Shown piece by piece: positions 25,468-34,390 of a stretch of 64,000 nt of DNA. A program made the position numbers and the translations under genes. The first letter of the stretch is position 1. Each line of letters begins with the position of its first letter. The notes under the pieces are model-generated. The model was not told where the DNA came from and searched no databases. It saw nothing but the letters and a program-made list of their open reading frames with translations. The stretch is from Paenibacillus faecis (GTDB taxonomy: Bacteria; Bacillota; Bacilli; Paenibacillales; Paenibacillaceae): the NCBI RefSeq assembly GCF_008084145.1, contig NZ_VSDO01000001.1:944840-1008839 (forward strand). Direction: 5' to 3'.

Positions 25468-28400
25468 TTATTTGACTTTGACGGTGTCGGGCCCCATCAG
25501 CTCCTCCAATTGCCGGAGCAGCTCCGGAGACGGCTTGACGCCGTAACGTTCGTTCAAGGCGAGCAGCTTGCCGGTGCTCTCGTAGAACAGCACGGTTTCC
25601 ACGGGACCGGCATGCTTCACGAGCAGCGCCTTCAGCTGCTCCAGCAGGCCGGCGTTCTCCGCCGCCGCCGTGATCTTGATGAAGACGCGCTGCTGCGCCG
25701 GCGTCTTCCGATCTCGCGCTGCGCCTGGCGCACCCGCAGGCGCAGCGGGCCCGCGGGCGCCGGGCGCGGCTGGGCCCGGGCCCGACGGCGCAGCCGCGGC
25801 GCGTCCGCCCCGGGCGAGGCCGCGCTTCAACTGCGCGAGGCTCTGCGCGCTGAGCGGCGCCACCTCGTCGGCCAGCAGCTTGAAGCCTTCGTCCTGCTGC
25901 TGGACGGTGGCGCGAAGCGCCAGCAGAGCCCCTTTGGCGACGTGCCCGGAGCACCGCCGCCACACCTCGGGGAACAGCACGACCTCGCAGCGTTCGATCT
26001 GGTCCTCCAGCTCCATGAACGCCATGGCCTTCCCTTGTTTCGTCGTGATCGACTTCACGGAAACGACCATCCCGGCGGCCACAATTTTACGGCCATCGAC
26101 GGCATCGGCCAGCTCCATCAGGCGTTCCGTCCCTTCATCCTCAAGGACATCCTCATAGTCGTCCAGCGGATGGCCTGAGAGGTACAGGCCGAGCAGCTCG
26201 CGTTCCAGCTCCAGTTGCTGGGTCGCCGTAAACTTCGGAATCTCCGGATACTCGATGTCCCAATTCGGCGTCAATTCGAAGTCGAATAGCTGGATCTGCA
26301 GATCCTCCCGTTCTTTGCGCCATTTCAGCGCCGCTTCCACCGTCTCGTCCAACATGGCGAGCAGTTGGGCCCGGTGGCCCGGCAGCGCGTCGAAGGCGCC
26401 GCCCTGGATCAGGGACTCGATCACCCGCTTGTTGCATACCCGAAGATCGACGCGGCGGCAAAAATCGAGCAAGCTGTCGAACGGCCGCTCTTTCCGCTCC
26501 TGCAAAATACTCTCCATCGCTTGGGTGCCGACGTTTTTGATCGCCGCCAGCCCAAAGCGGATAATGCCGAGGGAAGACGCGGCGCCCCCATCCCCGCCGT
26601 GAGCGTCACGGTCCGCACTTTCGCCCGGCGCTCCCGCCTGTGGTGTGAAAAGAATCCCGCTTTCGTTCACGTCCGGCGGCAGCACGGTAATCCCCATCCG
26701 CCGGCATTCGACAATATATTCCGCCACTTTGCGGTGGCTTCCCATGACGGCGGTCAGCATGGCCGCCATAAAATGCACGGGATAGTGAGCTTTCAAATAG
26801 GCCGTTTGAAAAGCGAGTACGCCGTAAGCGGCCGCATGGGCCCGGGGGAAGCCGTAATCCGCAAAGCGCACGATCATATCGTATACCGCGTTCGCCTCCT
26901 CCTCGCGGTATCCCTGCGCCTTGCTTCCGGCCACGAAGTGGCCGCGCTGCTCGTCCAGCACCTCGCGCTTCTTCTTCGATACGGCTCGCCGCAGCAAATC
27001 CGCTTCCCCCAGTGAAAATCCGGCCATCCGGGAAGCGATCTGCATAATCTGCTCCTGATACACGATAATGCCGTACGTATCCTTGAGGATCGGCTCCAGA
27101 TCCCCGTGCGGGTAATCCACCGCCGTCTGCCCGTGTTTGCCCGAAATAAACTTCGGAATAAACTCCATCGGACCCGGCCGATACAAGGCCAAAACCGAGA
27201 TGATATCTTCGAAGACCGTCGGTTTCAGCTCGCGGAGCACCCGGCGCATCCCCGCCGATTCAAGCTGGAATACGCCGGTCGTTTCGCCGTTACCGAGCAT
27301 CTCATAAGTAAGCGGATCGTCGTCGGGAACCAGCCGGAAATCCGGCGTATCGCCCGTTTGCTCCCCGATCCAGCGCATGCATCGCTCGATAATGGACAGC
27401 GTGCGCAGGCCGAGAAAGTCCATCTTCAGCAAGCCGACGGATTCCAGATTCTCCATGGAATACTGGGTCAAAGCCGTTCCTTCACCGCCGGCCTGCAGCG
27501 GTACCGCATCCGTCAGCGGATCGCGGGATATGACCACGCCGGCGGCATGGGTGGAGGCGTGCCGGGGCATACCCTCCACTTTCCGGGCCGTATCCAGCAA
27601 TTTGCGAACCCGGGGCTGCGTGTCGTACAACTGCTTCAAATCCGGGCTTTCCTTCATGGCCCGTTCAATCGTCATCCCCAAGTTTCCGGGAATCAATTTG
27701 GCGACCTTATCGACCTCCCCGAAGGGCACGTTCAGCGCCCGGCCCACATCGCGGACGGCCGCACGCGCCGCCATCGTTCCGAACGTAATGATCTGCGCGA
27801 CATGCTCGGCGCCGTATTTGTCAGCCACATAGGCGATCACTTCGTCGCGCCGCTCGTCGCTGAAATCGATATCGATATCCGGCATCGTCACGCGCTCGGG
27901 GTTGAGAAAACGTTCGAACAGGAGCCGGTATTTGATCGGATCGACGTTGGTGATACGCAGCACATAAGCAACCAAACTTCCGGCCGACGAACCCCGCCCG
28001 GGTCCGACGGCGATACCGTGGCGGTGCGCATAGGCGATAAAATCCCACACGATGAGGAAATAATCGGAGAAGCCCATGCTGCCGATGACCTCAAGCTCGT
28101 AATGAAGCCGCTCCCGGAGCTTCGCCCGCTCCGCTTCATCCCGCCAAATCTCCTGGTCTCCATACCGCTCTTCGAGCCCCCGCTCGCACAGCGAAGCCAG
28201 GTAAGTCGCCGACGTCATCCCTTCCGGTACAGGCCGAAATTCGGGTAAAATATGCCGCCCGAACGTAAGCTCCAGCTCGCATTTGTCCGCGATCTTCGCC
28301 GTATTGTCCAACGCTTCGGAAATATGGGGAAACAAGGCGGCCATCTGCGGTCCGCTCTTCATATATAGCTGGCTGGTCCCGATCTTGAAGCGATCCTCGT

Positions 28401-29091
28401 CCTCCACCGTCTTGCCCGTTCCGATGCAGATCAGCACATCCTGGACCTCGGCGTCTTCTTCCCCGAGACAATGCACGTCGTTCGTGGCCACCAGACCGAT
28501 TCCCGTTTCGCGCGCCAGTTCGACGAGCAGCGGGTTAACCTTCTTCTGTTCGGGCATGCCGTGATCCTGAAGCTCCAGGTAGAAGTCTTCCCCGAACGCG
28601 TCGCGGTAACGAAGCGCGGCCCGCTTCGCCTCTTCCGGCCGCCCGTGCAGCAGATGATGCGGTACCTCGCCGCCGAGGCAGGCGCTGAGACAAACCAGGC
28701 CTTCCTTGTGGCGCTCCAGCACCTCCCAATCGATCCGCGGCTTGTAATGAAAGCCTTCCAGATGGCCGATCGAGCAAAGCCGCATCAGATTCCGGTACCC
28801 GACCTCGTTCTTGGCCAGCAAAATCAGGTGGTGGATCGGCTGGTCCTTCCGGCTCCCCCGCTCCTTTCGGGAGCCCGCTGTAAAATACATCTCGCAGCCG
28901 ATAATCGGCTTGATGCCGTGCGACCGGCACAATTTATAAAAAGGAACCGCGCCGTACATCACGCCGTGATCGGTCAGCGCCAACGCCTTCATGCCAAAAG
29001 CGGCCGCTTTGGCAACCAGATCTTCCAGACGGGCCGCGCCGTCGAGGAGGCTGTATTCACTATGTACGTGGAGATGAACGAAGCTGTCCAT
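25468..29091 (-). CDS. dnaE: DNA polymerase III subunit alpha DnaE
   Basis: Replicative polymerase of the DnaE1/DnaE3 class, 1207 residues. PHP domain at the N terminus (HLHVHSEYSLLDG, LTDHGVMYG), polymerase core with GPGRGSSAGSLVAYVL and the catalytic aspartates in PDIDIDFSDERRDEV, helix-hairpin-helix region, OB fold (KIVAAGMVVSVKSITTKQGK) and a C-terminal domain. Residues about 1095-1134 form an Ala/Pro/Gly/Arg-rich linker (25690-25809) of much higher GC than its surroundings. A smaller Gly/Ala-rich insert (GESADRDAHGGDGGAASS) lies in the middle part. ATG with AAGGAAGG upstream. It faces ytrH, as in Bacillus. Confidence 0.96.
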   Translation of the reverse strand: MDSFVHLHVHSEYSLLDGAARLEDLVAKAAAFGMKALALTDHGVMYGAVPFYKLCRSHGIKPIIGCEMYFTAGSRKERGSRKDQPIHHLILLAKNEVGYRNLMRLCSIGHLEGFHYKPRIDWEVLERHKEGLVCLSACLGGEVPHHLLHGRPEEAKRAALRYRDAFGEDFYLELQDHGMPEQKKVNPLLVELARETGIGLVATNDVHCLGEEDAEVQDVLICIGTGKTVEDEDRFKIGTSQLYMKSGPQMAALFPHISEALDNTAKIADKCELELTFGRHILPEFRPVPEGMTSATYLASLCERGLEERYGDQEIWRDEAERAKLRERLHYELEVIGSMGFSDYFLIVWDFIAYAHRHGIAVGPGRGSSAGSLVAYVLRITNVDPIKYRLLFERFLNPERVTMPDIDIDFSDERRDEVIAYVADKYGAEHVAQIITFGTMAARAAVRDVGRALNVPFGEVDKVAKLIPGNLGMTIERAMKESPDLKQLYDTQPRVRKLLDTARKVEGMPRHASTHAAGVVISRDPLTDAVPLQAGGEGTALTQYSMENLESVGLLKMDFLGLRTLSIIERCMRWIGEQTGDTPDFRLVPDDDPLTYEMLGNGETTGVFQLESAGMRRVLRELKPTVFEDIISVLALYRPGPMEFIPKFISGKHGQTAVDYPHGDLEPILKDTYGIIVYQEQIMQIASRMAGFSLGEADLLRRAVSKKKREVLDEQRGHFVAGSKAQGYREEEANAVYDMIVRFADYGFPRAHAAAYGVLAFQTAYLKAHYPVHFMAAMLTAVMGSHRKVAEYIVECRRMGITVLPPDVNESGILFTPQAGAPGESADRDAHGGDGGAASSLGIIRFGLAAIKNVGTQAMESILQERKERPFDSLLDFCRRVDLRVCNKRVIESLIQGGAFDALPGHRAQLLAMLDETVEAALKWRKEREDLQIQLFDFELTPNWDIEYPEIPKFTATQQLELERELLGLYLSGHPLDDYEDVLEDEGTERLMELADAVDGRKIVAAGMVVSVKSITTKQGKAMAFMELEDQIERCEVVLFPEVWRRCSGHVAKGALLALRATVQQQDEGFKLLADEVAPLSAQSLAQLKRGLARGGRAAAAPSGPGPAAPGARGPAAPAGAPGAARDRKTPAQQRVFIKITAAAENAGLLEQLKALLVKHAGPVETVLFYESTGKLLALNERYGVKPSPELLRQLEELMGPDTVKVK

Positions 29092-29267
29092 GCGTTTCCT
29101 TCCTTTCCAATGGAACCAAAATTTTGTGGACTAGGACTTAAATCAAAACATTTGTTCCCTTTTTAAATATTTTATCATAGATTGCCTGATTGCGCCCATA
29201 GAATGATATAGAACCGGAATGGACAAGCGAAATAACGGATGGATTTGCGAAGAGGGAGGCCTATCGG

Positions 29268-29597
29268 ATGAGTACGTTTCTGACTAAGGCGGTCATGGAT
29301 TTTTTTGTAGCGTTCGGCATCGTCGTCGGGGGGGCTATGGTCGGGGGACTGGGGGCCATCGTGTCCATGCAGCCACCGACGCAGACGATGCTGGATATCG
29401 CGGGAAGGATTAAGATATGGGCGCTCGCCGCCGCGGTTGGCGGTACGATCGACCCGATGCGGGTCATCGAAAGCAATTTCTTCGACGGGAATTTGTCCCC
29501 GGCGATCAAGCAAATTTTATATTTGCTGTTTGCGTTTCTCGGGGCCCATATGGGCTCGGAACTCGTGAGGTGGATGTGCGGAGGCAGCCGGGGATGA
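29268..29597 (+). CDS. ytrH: YtrH family sporulation protein
   Basis: A 109-residue membrane protein with three hydrophobic stretches (about 8-35, 45-62, 82-98) and the YtrH pattern AVMDFFVAFGIVVGGAMVGG then GRIKIWALAAAVGGTIDPM. In Bacillus ytrH is expressed in the mother cell during sporulation. ATG after GGGAGG. It overlaps ytrI by ATGA, and is divergent from dnaE, the conserved arrangement. Confidence 0.9.
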   Translation: MSTFLTKAVMDFFVAFGIVVGGAMVGGLGAIVSMQPPTQTMLDIAGRIKIWALAAAVGGTIDPMRVIESNFFDGNLSPAIKQILYLLFAFLGAHMGSELVRWMCGGSRG

Positions 29598-30100
29598 GCG
29601 AACGCAGAGTCGAAGCGCGGGAAACCCTAAAAGGTTTTAAGCGGTTTATGCAATTGGCCGCCGTCTTTATTCTCGGCATGGTCGCCGGCAGCATCGGGTT
29701 CAACATCGTCTATCAGGCCAGCTTCAATAAACTTTGGCTGGAGAATAAAGATTTGCAAATTCAACTCTATCAGGCGGAGGAAGACAACAAAACGCTGAAA
29801 AAGTACCATAAACGCTCTACCGTGATCAAGGAAATAAAAGTCCGGGTCGAAGATCGCGACCCGCCCTTGGACGCGCTGGCCGTCAAAGAGGTCGTTCAGC
29901 AATTGCATGAGGAATTGGAAGTGCTGCGCGGCCGTAGCATGTTCGAAATCGACTCCGACGCCAAAATGGCCCGGACGCTGCTGGACCGGAAAATTTATGC
30001 CGTGCGGGACAAGGAATACGCGATTCAGGTGAAAACGATGCTGGTGAGCGAAGGCGTACTCCAGATCTGGGTCGATATCAGGCCCTATGTGCGAAGCTAA
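29594..30100 (+). CDS. ytrI: YtrI-like sporulation membrane protein
   Basis: A 168-residue protein with a single N-terminal membrane helix (about 18-40, FMQLAAVFILGMVAGSIGF), a coiled coil (about 45-75, ENKDLQIQLYQAEEDNKTLKK by key residues) and a compact C-terminal domain ending QIWVDIRPYVRS. The ATG overlaps the ytrH stop (ATGA), so the two are coupled. Context (dnaE, ytrH, ytpI) supports the name more strongly than sequence alone. Confidence 0.82.
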   Translation: MSERRVEARETLKGFKRFMQLAAVFILGMVAGSIGFNIVYQASFNKLWLENKDLQIQLYQAEEDNKTLKKYHKRSTVIKEIKVRVEDRDPPLDALAVKEVVQQLHEELEVLRGRSMFEIDSDAKMARTLLDRKIYAVRDKEYAIQVKTMLVSEGVLQIWVDIRPYVRS

Positions 30101-30165
30101 GGAATCATGCTACAATGATAAATATCACAATTCCATCATTTAAAAAGGAGCCGTGACTTCTTCCC

Positions 30166-30465
30166 ATGATTGAAGCTTTAACCTATATTCTATACGCCTG
30201 CCTGATTGTTTCCAGCGTCTGCTCCATCTTTTTCAGCATTAAATCCCGGCGTTCGCTTGATGCGCGGATCCGCGGGATCGCCCAGGCCAAATCGAATATC
30301 AGTATGGGCACCATGCTGATCATGCTTGCACTGATTCAAATGCTTATCTTTAGCGGCTCGACGGTTCGCGTTGTCGTCGGCGCCTTGTTTATGGTGCTCG
30401 GCGCCTTCAATATATTCGCCGGCATCCGCAACCACGGAATCTTCTCCCGCCGGAACCCGGAATAA
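30166..30465 (+). CDS. ytpI: YtpI family membrane protein
   Basis: A 99-residue protein with three membrane helices (about 4-24, 47-66, 68-88), KSRRSLDARIRGIAQAKSNI between the first two. Matches the uncharacterised YtpI family. ATG start; the AGGAG site is rather far (about 15 nt). It lies 65 nt after ytrI and converges on ytoI. In Bacillus nrnA (ytqI) separates ytrI from ytpI; it is absent here. Confidence 0.8.
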   Translation: MIEALTYILYACLIVSSVCSIFFSIKSRRSLDARIRGIAQAKSNISMGTMLIMLALIQMLIFSGSTVRVVVGALFMVLGAFNIFAGIRNHGIFSRRNPE

Positions 30466-30477
30466 CGACAGCGTTAT

Positions 30478-30497
30478 GACCACGCTTAAGCGTGGTC
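30478..30497. terminator. Perfect 20-bp palindrome between ytpI and ytoI
   Basis: GACCACGCTTAAGCGTGGTC is fully self-complementary and contains the ytoI stop codon. It may end transcription of one or both convergent genes, although no T run follows. Confidence 0.4.
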
Positions 30498-31820
30498 GAT
30501 GGACTGCAGCGTCATGACGGCCTTGGACACCAGGAAATCCTGATAGGTCATGACGATTTCCAGCTTGCACGCCCGGCGGCTCATCTCCAGGACAACCGGC
30601 GTGATGACGACCGGATTCTCGATCTGCACCGGACGGACGAAATACGTCGTCAGGTTGTCCACCACATAGTCCGCCCCGCTCGCATCCTTCGCAGCGTTCA
30701 GGCCCGCCTGGGTCATCAGCGATGTAAGCACGCCATGGGAAATCGTTCCGAGGTCCGTAGCCATTTGCGGCGTAATCATCCCGTGAAAAAACAGCCGGCC
30801 GTTCTCGTCCCTTTCCTCCGCGAATCCGTTCCACATGAGATGCTCGAACGTTTCGCCAAGCTGCGGCTGATTCCGGGCATCGCGCATGGCCTGCAGCACT
30901 TCCCTCCGCGTTACCGAAGAAATCAGCTTCCGGTTGCGGTCGACGACAGGCAGGAAGTCGATCCCTTCCCAAACCATGATTTGGGCCGCCGAAGCGAGCG
31001 ACGTTTGCAGCCCGACCGTAATCGGATGGCGCGTCAGGCATTTTTCTATGCTCTGGTCCCCGCTGAGTTCCTCCACATCTTTGCGGCTGACGATGCCGAT
31101 GACGCGGTTCCATTCGTCCACCACCGGAAAATGCTGCGCCCCGGTTTCGATCGACAATTGATCGAAGTCGGAAATATTGCTGGTCACCTTCAGCATGTTG
31201 ACCTTCGGCTTACGCACGACGATATCTTCCACGAGCATAATTTTCTTCTTGATGAGACGGTCGAAGATCGCCCGGTTGATCATCGAGGCTACCGTAAACG
31301 TATCGTGCCGCGAAGAGATGATCGGCAGCGACAAGCGGTCGGCCAAAGTTTTGACTTCCCGGCTCGTTCCGAAACCGCCGGTAATCAGCACGCCCGCGCC
31401 CTGTTCCAGTGCGAGCGAATGGGCGTCCTCCCGGTTCCCTACGATCAAAAGGCTTCCCGCATCGATATAGCGGGCCATGGCGTCGATCTTCATTGCGCCG
31501 ATCACATATTTATGAAGGTTTTTGTCCAGGCCGTCGGCTCCGCCCAGCACATGCCCTTCGACGATTTCGACCACGTCCCCGAACGTCAGTTGGTCGGTAA
31601 TATTCCGCGGCTTCTTCTCTACGCGAACGGTTCCGATCCGTTCCTTCGTGATGACGATCCCGAGATTCTCCGCTTCCTTAACCGCACGATAGGCGGTTCC
31701 TTCGCTGACTCCCATCCCTTTCGCCAGTTTGCGCACCGATATTTTGGTTCCGATTTTGAGACTCTCGATATGCTGTAGCAGCTGCTCATGCTTGGTTACG
31801 CTTTCCTCATGCCCCTGCAA
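30486..31820 (-). CDS. ytoI: YtoI-type regulator: HTH, DRTGG, CBS pair and hotdog domain
   Basis: A 444-residue cytoplasmic protein with four parts: winged helix 10-65 (KISVRKLAKGMGVSEGTAYRAV by key residues), DRTGG domain about 75-185, two CBS domains about 190-310 (HFPVVDEWNRVIGIVSRKD, DFLPVVDRNRKLISSVTRRE), and a thioesterase-like hotdog domain about 330-440 (ISHGVLTSLMTQAG). The combination suggests a transcription regulator that senses an adenine nucleotide and an acyl-CoA-like ligand. TTG start 8-9 nt after GGGGG. Convergent with ytpI as in Bacillus. Confidence 0.86.
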   Translation of the reverse strand: MQGHEESVTKHEQLLQHIESLKIGTKISVRKLAKGMGVSEGTAYRAVKEAENLGIVITKERIGTVRVEKKPRNITDQLTFGDVVEIVEGHVLGGADGLDKNLHKYVIGAMKIDAMARYIDAGSLLIVGNREDAHSLALEQGAGVLITGGFGTSREVKTLADRLSLPIISSRHDTFTVASMINRAIFDRLIKKKIMLVEDIVVRKPKVNMLKVTSNISDFDQLSIETGAQHFPVVDEWNRVIGIVSRKDVEELSGDQSIEKCLTRHPITVGLQTSLASAAQIMVWEGIDFLPVVDRNRKLISSVTRREVLQAMRDARNQPQLGETFEHLMWNGFAEERDENGRLFFHGMITPQMATDLGTISHGVLTSLMTQAGLNAAKDASGADYVVDNLTTYFVRPVQIENPVVITPVVLEMSRRACKLEIVMTYQDFLVSKAVMTLQSIDHA

Positions 31821-32056
31821 CTGTTATACCCCCAATCCCAATCTGTACTATTCTGTATCCATTATACACGATCCGGACGCAAAAAAAAGCGGACATTCCG
31901 TGAGCAAGCTCCACCGAAAGATCCGATAACCTTCGTTTACATTGATTATCCGTTCCCTGAAAGGGTGCACTTTTGCGGAGCGTTCGTGAGGCGCCTCACT
32001 TGGACTTTGTCGGAATACCGAAGCCTTGTGGAGAAATTATACCTGTGATTTTATTT

Positions 32057-32098
32057 TGTGATTTGTATCACAACTGCACATGAGCCGGTTGATATACT
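32057..32098 (+). promoter_or_regulatory. Fnr/Crp-type activator site and promoter of the DUF2249 pair
   Basis: TGTGATTTGTATCACA (32057-32072) is a perfect TGTGA-N6-TCACA site, the Fnr/Crp consensus. A -10 element TATACT lies at 32093-32098, so the transcription start would be near 32105 and the site centre near -41, the class II activator position. No -35 is seen, as expected where an activator replaces it. Regulation by Fnr in response to low oxygen is the likely reading. Confidence 0.7.
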
Positions 32099-32139
32099 GA
32101 GTGCAAAGCTTCAATTTTAAATAAACAGGAGGGCCAACC

Positions 32140-32379
32140 ATGAGCCAAACCATCAAAACAACCGTCAACGCCACGGAGTATCCGCCGCAATTAAAACATA
32201 AAACGATCTTCGCCGCCTTCAACGGCCTGGAGCCGGGTGAAGCGATGCTGCTCGTCAACGATCACGATCCCGTGCCGCTGCGTTTTCAGTTTGAAGCGAT
32301 GCATCCCGGACGCTTTACTTGGGACTATCTGGAGCAAGGCCCGGATGTTTTCCGGGTGAAAATCGGAAAGACGGAATAA
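32140..32379 (+). CDS. DUF2249 domain protein
   Basis: A 79-residue single DUF2249 domain of the TusA/SirA-like fold: NATEYPPQLKHKTIFAAFNG, then LEPGEAMLLVNDHDPVPLRFQFEA by key residues, and a C-terminal WDYLEQGPDVFRVKIGK. Such proteins are often found with nitric-oxide, nitrite or redox genes; the biochemical role is unknown. ATG after AGGAGGG. It is preceded by the Fnr-type promoter and followed 21 nt later by a second gene, giving a two-gene operon. Confidence 0.85.
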   Translation: MSQTIKTTVNATEYPPQLKHKTIFAAFNGLEPGEAMLLVNDHDPVPLRFQFEAMHPGRFTWDYLEQGPDVFRVKIGKTE

Positions 32380-32400
32380 GAAGCCAAGGAGGTGATCCCG

Positions 32401-32739
32401 TTGGCCACGATTGAGATTATCGATGAAAAGACCCTGAACATCCAAGTGGGCTTGGAAGACGCGCTCGCCATGATCGCCGAGGCCGAAAGCGATTTGGAGC
32501 GTTACGCGGCCGAAATCGTGACGATCGCCGAGAAGATGCCGGAATTCGCATACACTTACTTCTGTTTTTACGCCTACGACACGGCGGAGTTGTTCGAAAA
32601 AATGCTCGGCATCGATCCGAAGCAGTATCTCTCCTTTTCGCTGGAGGCTCCGGACTCCTTCTTCTACACGCTGTACGGAGGAATGAAAGGACTCAGCGGT
32701 ATGGCGCGCTTGTCCAGCGCTTTGGCTCCCGAGTCGTAA
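32401..32739 (+). CDS. Unknown acidic protein in operon with DUF2249
   Basis: A 112-residue soluble, mostly helical protein. No family recognised. Visible features are an N-terminal strand (ATIEIIDEKTLNIQV), a long helix rich in Glu and Ala (EDALAMIAEAESDLERYAAE by key residues), an aromatic segment YTYFCFYAYD, and FFYTLYGGMKGLSGMARLSS. The start is a TTG (32401) lying 8 nt after a perfect AAGGAGG; a GTG nine bases earlier overlaps that site. The shared Fnr-type promoter suggests a role when oxygen is low. Confidence 0.7.
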   Translation: MATIEIIDEKTLNIQVGLEDALAMIAEAESDLERYAAEIVTIAEKMPEFAYTYFCFYAYDTAELFEKMLGIDPKQYLSFSLEAPDSFFYTLYGGMKGLSGMARLSSALAPES

Positions 32740-32754
32740 ACGGGCTTGAATCGG

Positions 32755-32808
32755 AATCGGCCGGGCCTCTATGCGCCTATCGTGGTGGGTAGGGTCCGGC
32801 CGATTTTT
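32755..32808. terminator. Terminator between the DUF2249 operon and the M56 gene
   Basis: Stem AATCGGCCGG / CCGGCCGATT followed by TTTTTTT on the plus strand, ending at the stop of the convergent M56 gene. Confidence 0.85.
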
Positions 32809-34389
32809 TTAATTATCGCTGATCGAGAAGGCGGAGCCGCTGAGATCGACTTGAACCTGCGCCTTTCCCTTGCCGCTTTTGTATGTAAAACTTGACGCTC
32901 CATGTTTGTATCCGGGGAATTGCTCCGGAATGGTTAGTGCGCTTTCTTTAATGCCCATGGAGAGCTTGTAGTTACTGGCTCCCTGATCGATATGAAGACT
33001 TCCGGCCCCGTTTTCTACAGCCATTTTAAGGGTGTTGGCAAATCCCTTCGGCAGGACGGCCGACAAACTTCCGTCGATGATCGTAAGATCAAGATCGGCG
33101 TTCAAGGCCGGCAAAGAAATGCCGGCTTTGTCACCCTTGACCGTAACCGTTTTGTATTTTTGCTCGGGTACAAGCAAAGTGACCATGTCTGCAGCATCCG
33201 TCGCGGATTGACCTCGTTTCGGCCGGATGGTGATTTGAGTCGTCGTCTTTTTGGTGTTTTGTACCACCTCTATGAATTCCGCATCGGAGACAAAGGATAG
33301 CTTTTGATCCGAAGCGAGCTGCACTCGAACATTACAGTTCTCCACAACCACCTCAAGCGCCTCGGCCTTGGCGGAAGGAATCTGCCGATTTCCCGCCTTG
33401 GCTTCCGGGGAGTTCCAGACGGCAGATATCAAAAACAATCCGGTCAATATCAGGGCGAGGATCACGACACCGTTCTTTTTTTGCCGAATAGCCATTATCG
33501 AATCTATGCGTTTTCGCATGTTACGTTTCCCTCCAAACAGATTGGTGGATATGGAAGTGCCGGTTATTGATCCGTTTCGGATCACTTTTATTAAGAGTTC
33601 GCCGTATTTTTTTCGCTTATGAAAACCCTCTCCTTGGAGAACCCGCTCATCACAAGAGATTTCGCCATACAATGAAATCGTTCGGTCCATCAAATACACC
33701 AGGGGATTGAACCAGTGAAGGGATTTCACTCCCAGCATCATCAACCTAAGCCAAAGGTCGAACCGTTTAAAATGGATCAGTTCATGCTTCATAATATACC
33801 GATACTCCTCTTCCTCCATGATATCCCGGGGAAGCAGAATCACCGGCCGAATTAAACCGGTTAACATCGGTGATGAGATAACGCGGCAGAATTTTACCCG
33901 TACCTTGGTTTTTATATTTAACTCCGAAGTCAAAGTTTCAAAGATTTCCAGGATCTTGTTTTCGGCCACTGGCTCGCTCCAACGGTTGGTCAGCTTCAAA
34001 AATCTAAAATGACGATAAAGTTGGAAGGACAACACCAGTAAGACACCGATCAACCAAATCCCCGCAAAGATCCGCCATTCCAGAAATGAAGTGGCGGCCG
34101 TATAGTCGTTTTCGCCCACTATACGTGTTACCATGCCGGTTGTCGCTCTTATATCTCCGTGCTCACTCAAGAACGGGGCGGTAGTCGAGCCGTTATGGAC
34201 AGGAACAAAAGGGATCGCAATATGCGGACGGAGAGGGATCAACCAGCCGATTGAGACTACCCACCAAATGAGGTATAACCATTTTGCGGCGTATCTTTTA
34301 GCCAAATAAGGAAGCATCGCCATATACGCCAATGTTACTAAGGACATGGAAATCGAGCATTGGATAAATAGAGATAAAAAATCCGTCAA
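32809..34389 (-). CDS. BlaR1-like M56 zinc metallopeptidase with adhesin-like C-terminal domain
   Basis: Membrane signal-transducing protease of 526 residues. Three N-terminal membrane helices (about 10-30, 36-52, 105-124), a cytosolic M56 domain with HELIH (His202, Glu203, His206) and Glu243 (GEISCDE) as zinc site, a fourth helix at about 307-325, then an extracytoplasmic part from about 340 to the end made of short beta repeats (LEVVVENCNVRV, ITIRPKRG, KTVTVKGDKAGIS) resembling DUF4097 beta-helix adhesin domains. There is no penicillin-binding sensor domain. It follows the BlaI repressor gene by 1 nt, so it likely cleaves or inactivates BlaI after sensing an envelope signal. Confidence 0.85.
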   Translation of the reverse strand: MTDFLSLFIQCSISMSLVTLAYMAMLPYLAKRYAAKWLYLIWWVVSIGWLIPLRPHIAIPFVPVHNGSTTAPFLSEHGDIRATTGMVTRIVGENDYTAATSFLEWRIFAGIWLIGVLLVLSFQLYRHFRFLKLTNRWSEPVAENKILEIFETLTSELNIKTKVRVKFCRVISSPMLTGLIRPVILLPRDIMEEEEYRYIMKHELIHFKRFDLWLRLMMLGVKSLHWFNPLVYLMDRTISLYGEISCDERVLQGEGFHKRKKYGELLIKVIRNGSITGTSISTNLFGGKRNMRKRIDSIMAIRQKKNGVVILALILTGLFLISAVWNSPEAKAGNRQIPSAKAEALEVVVENCNVRVQLASDQKLSFVSDAEFIEVVQNTKKTTTQITIRPKRGQSATDAADMVTLLVPEQKYKTVTVKGDKAGISLPALNADLDLTIIDGSLSAVLPKGFANTLKMAVENGAGSLHIDQGASNYKLSMGIKESALTIPEQFPGYKHGASSFTYKSGKGKAQVQVDLSGSAFSISDN

Positions 34390-34390
34390 A

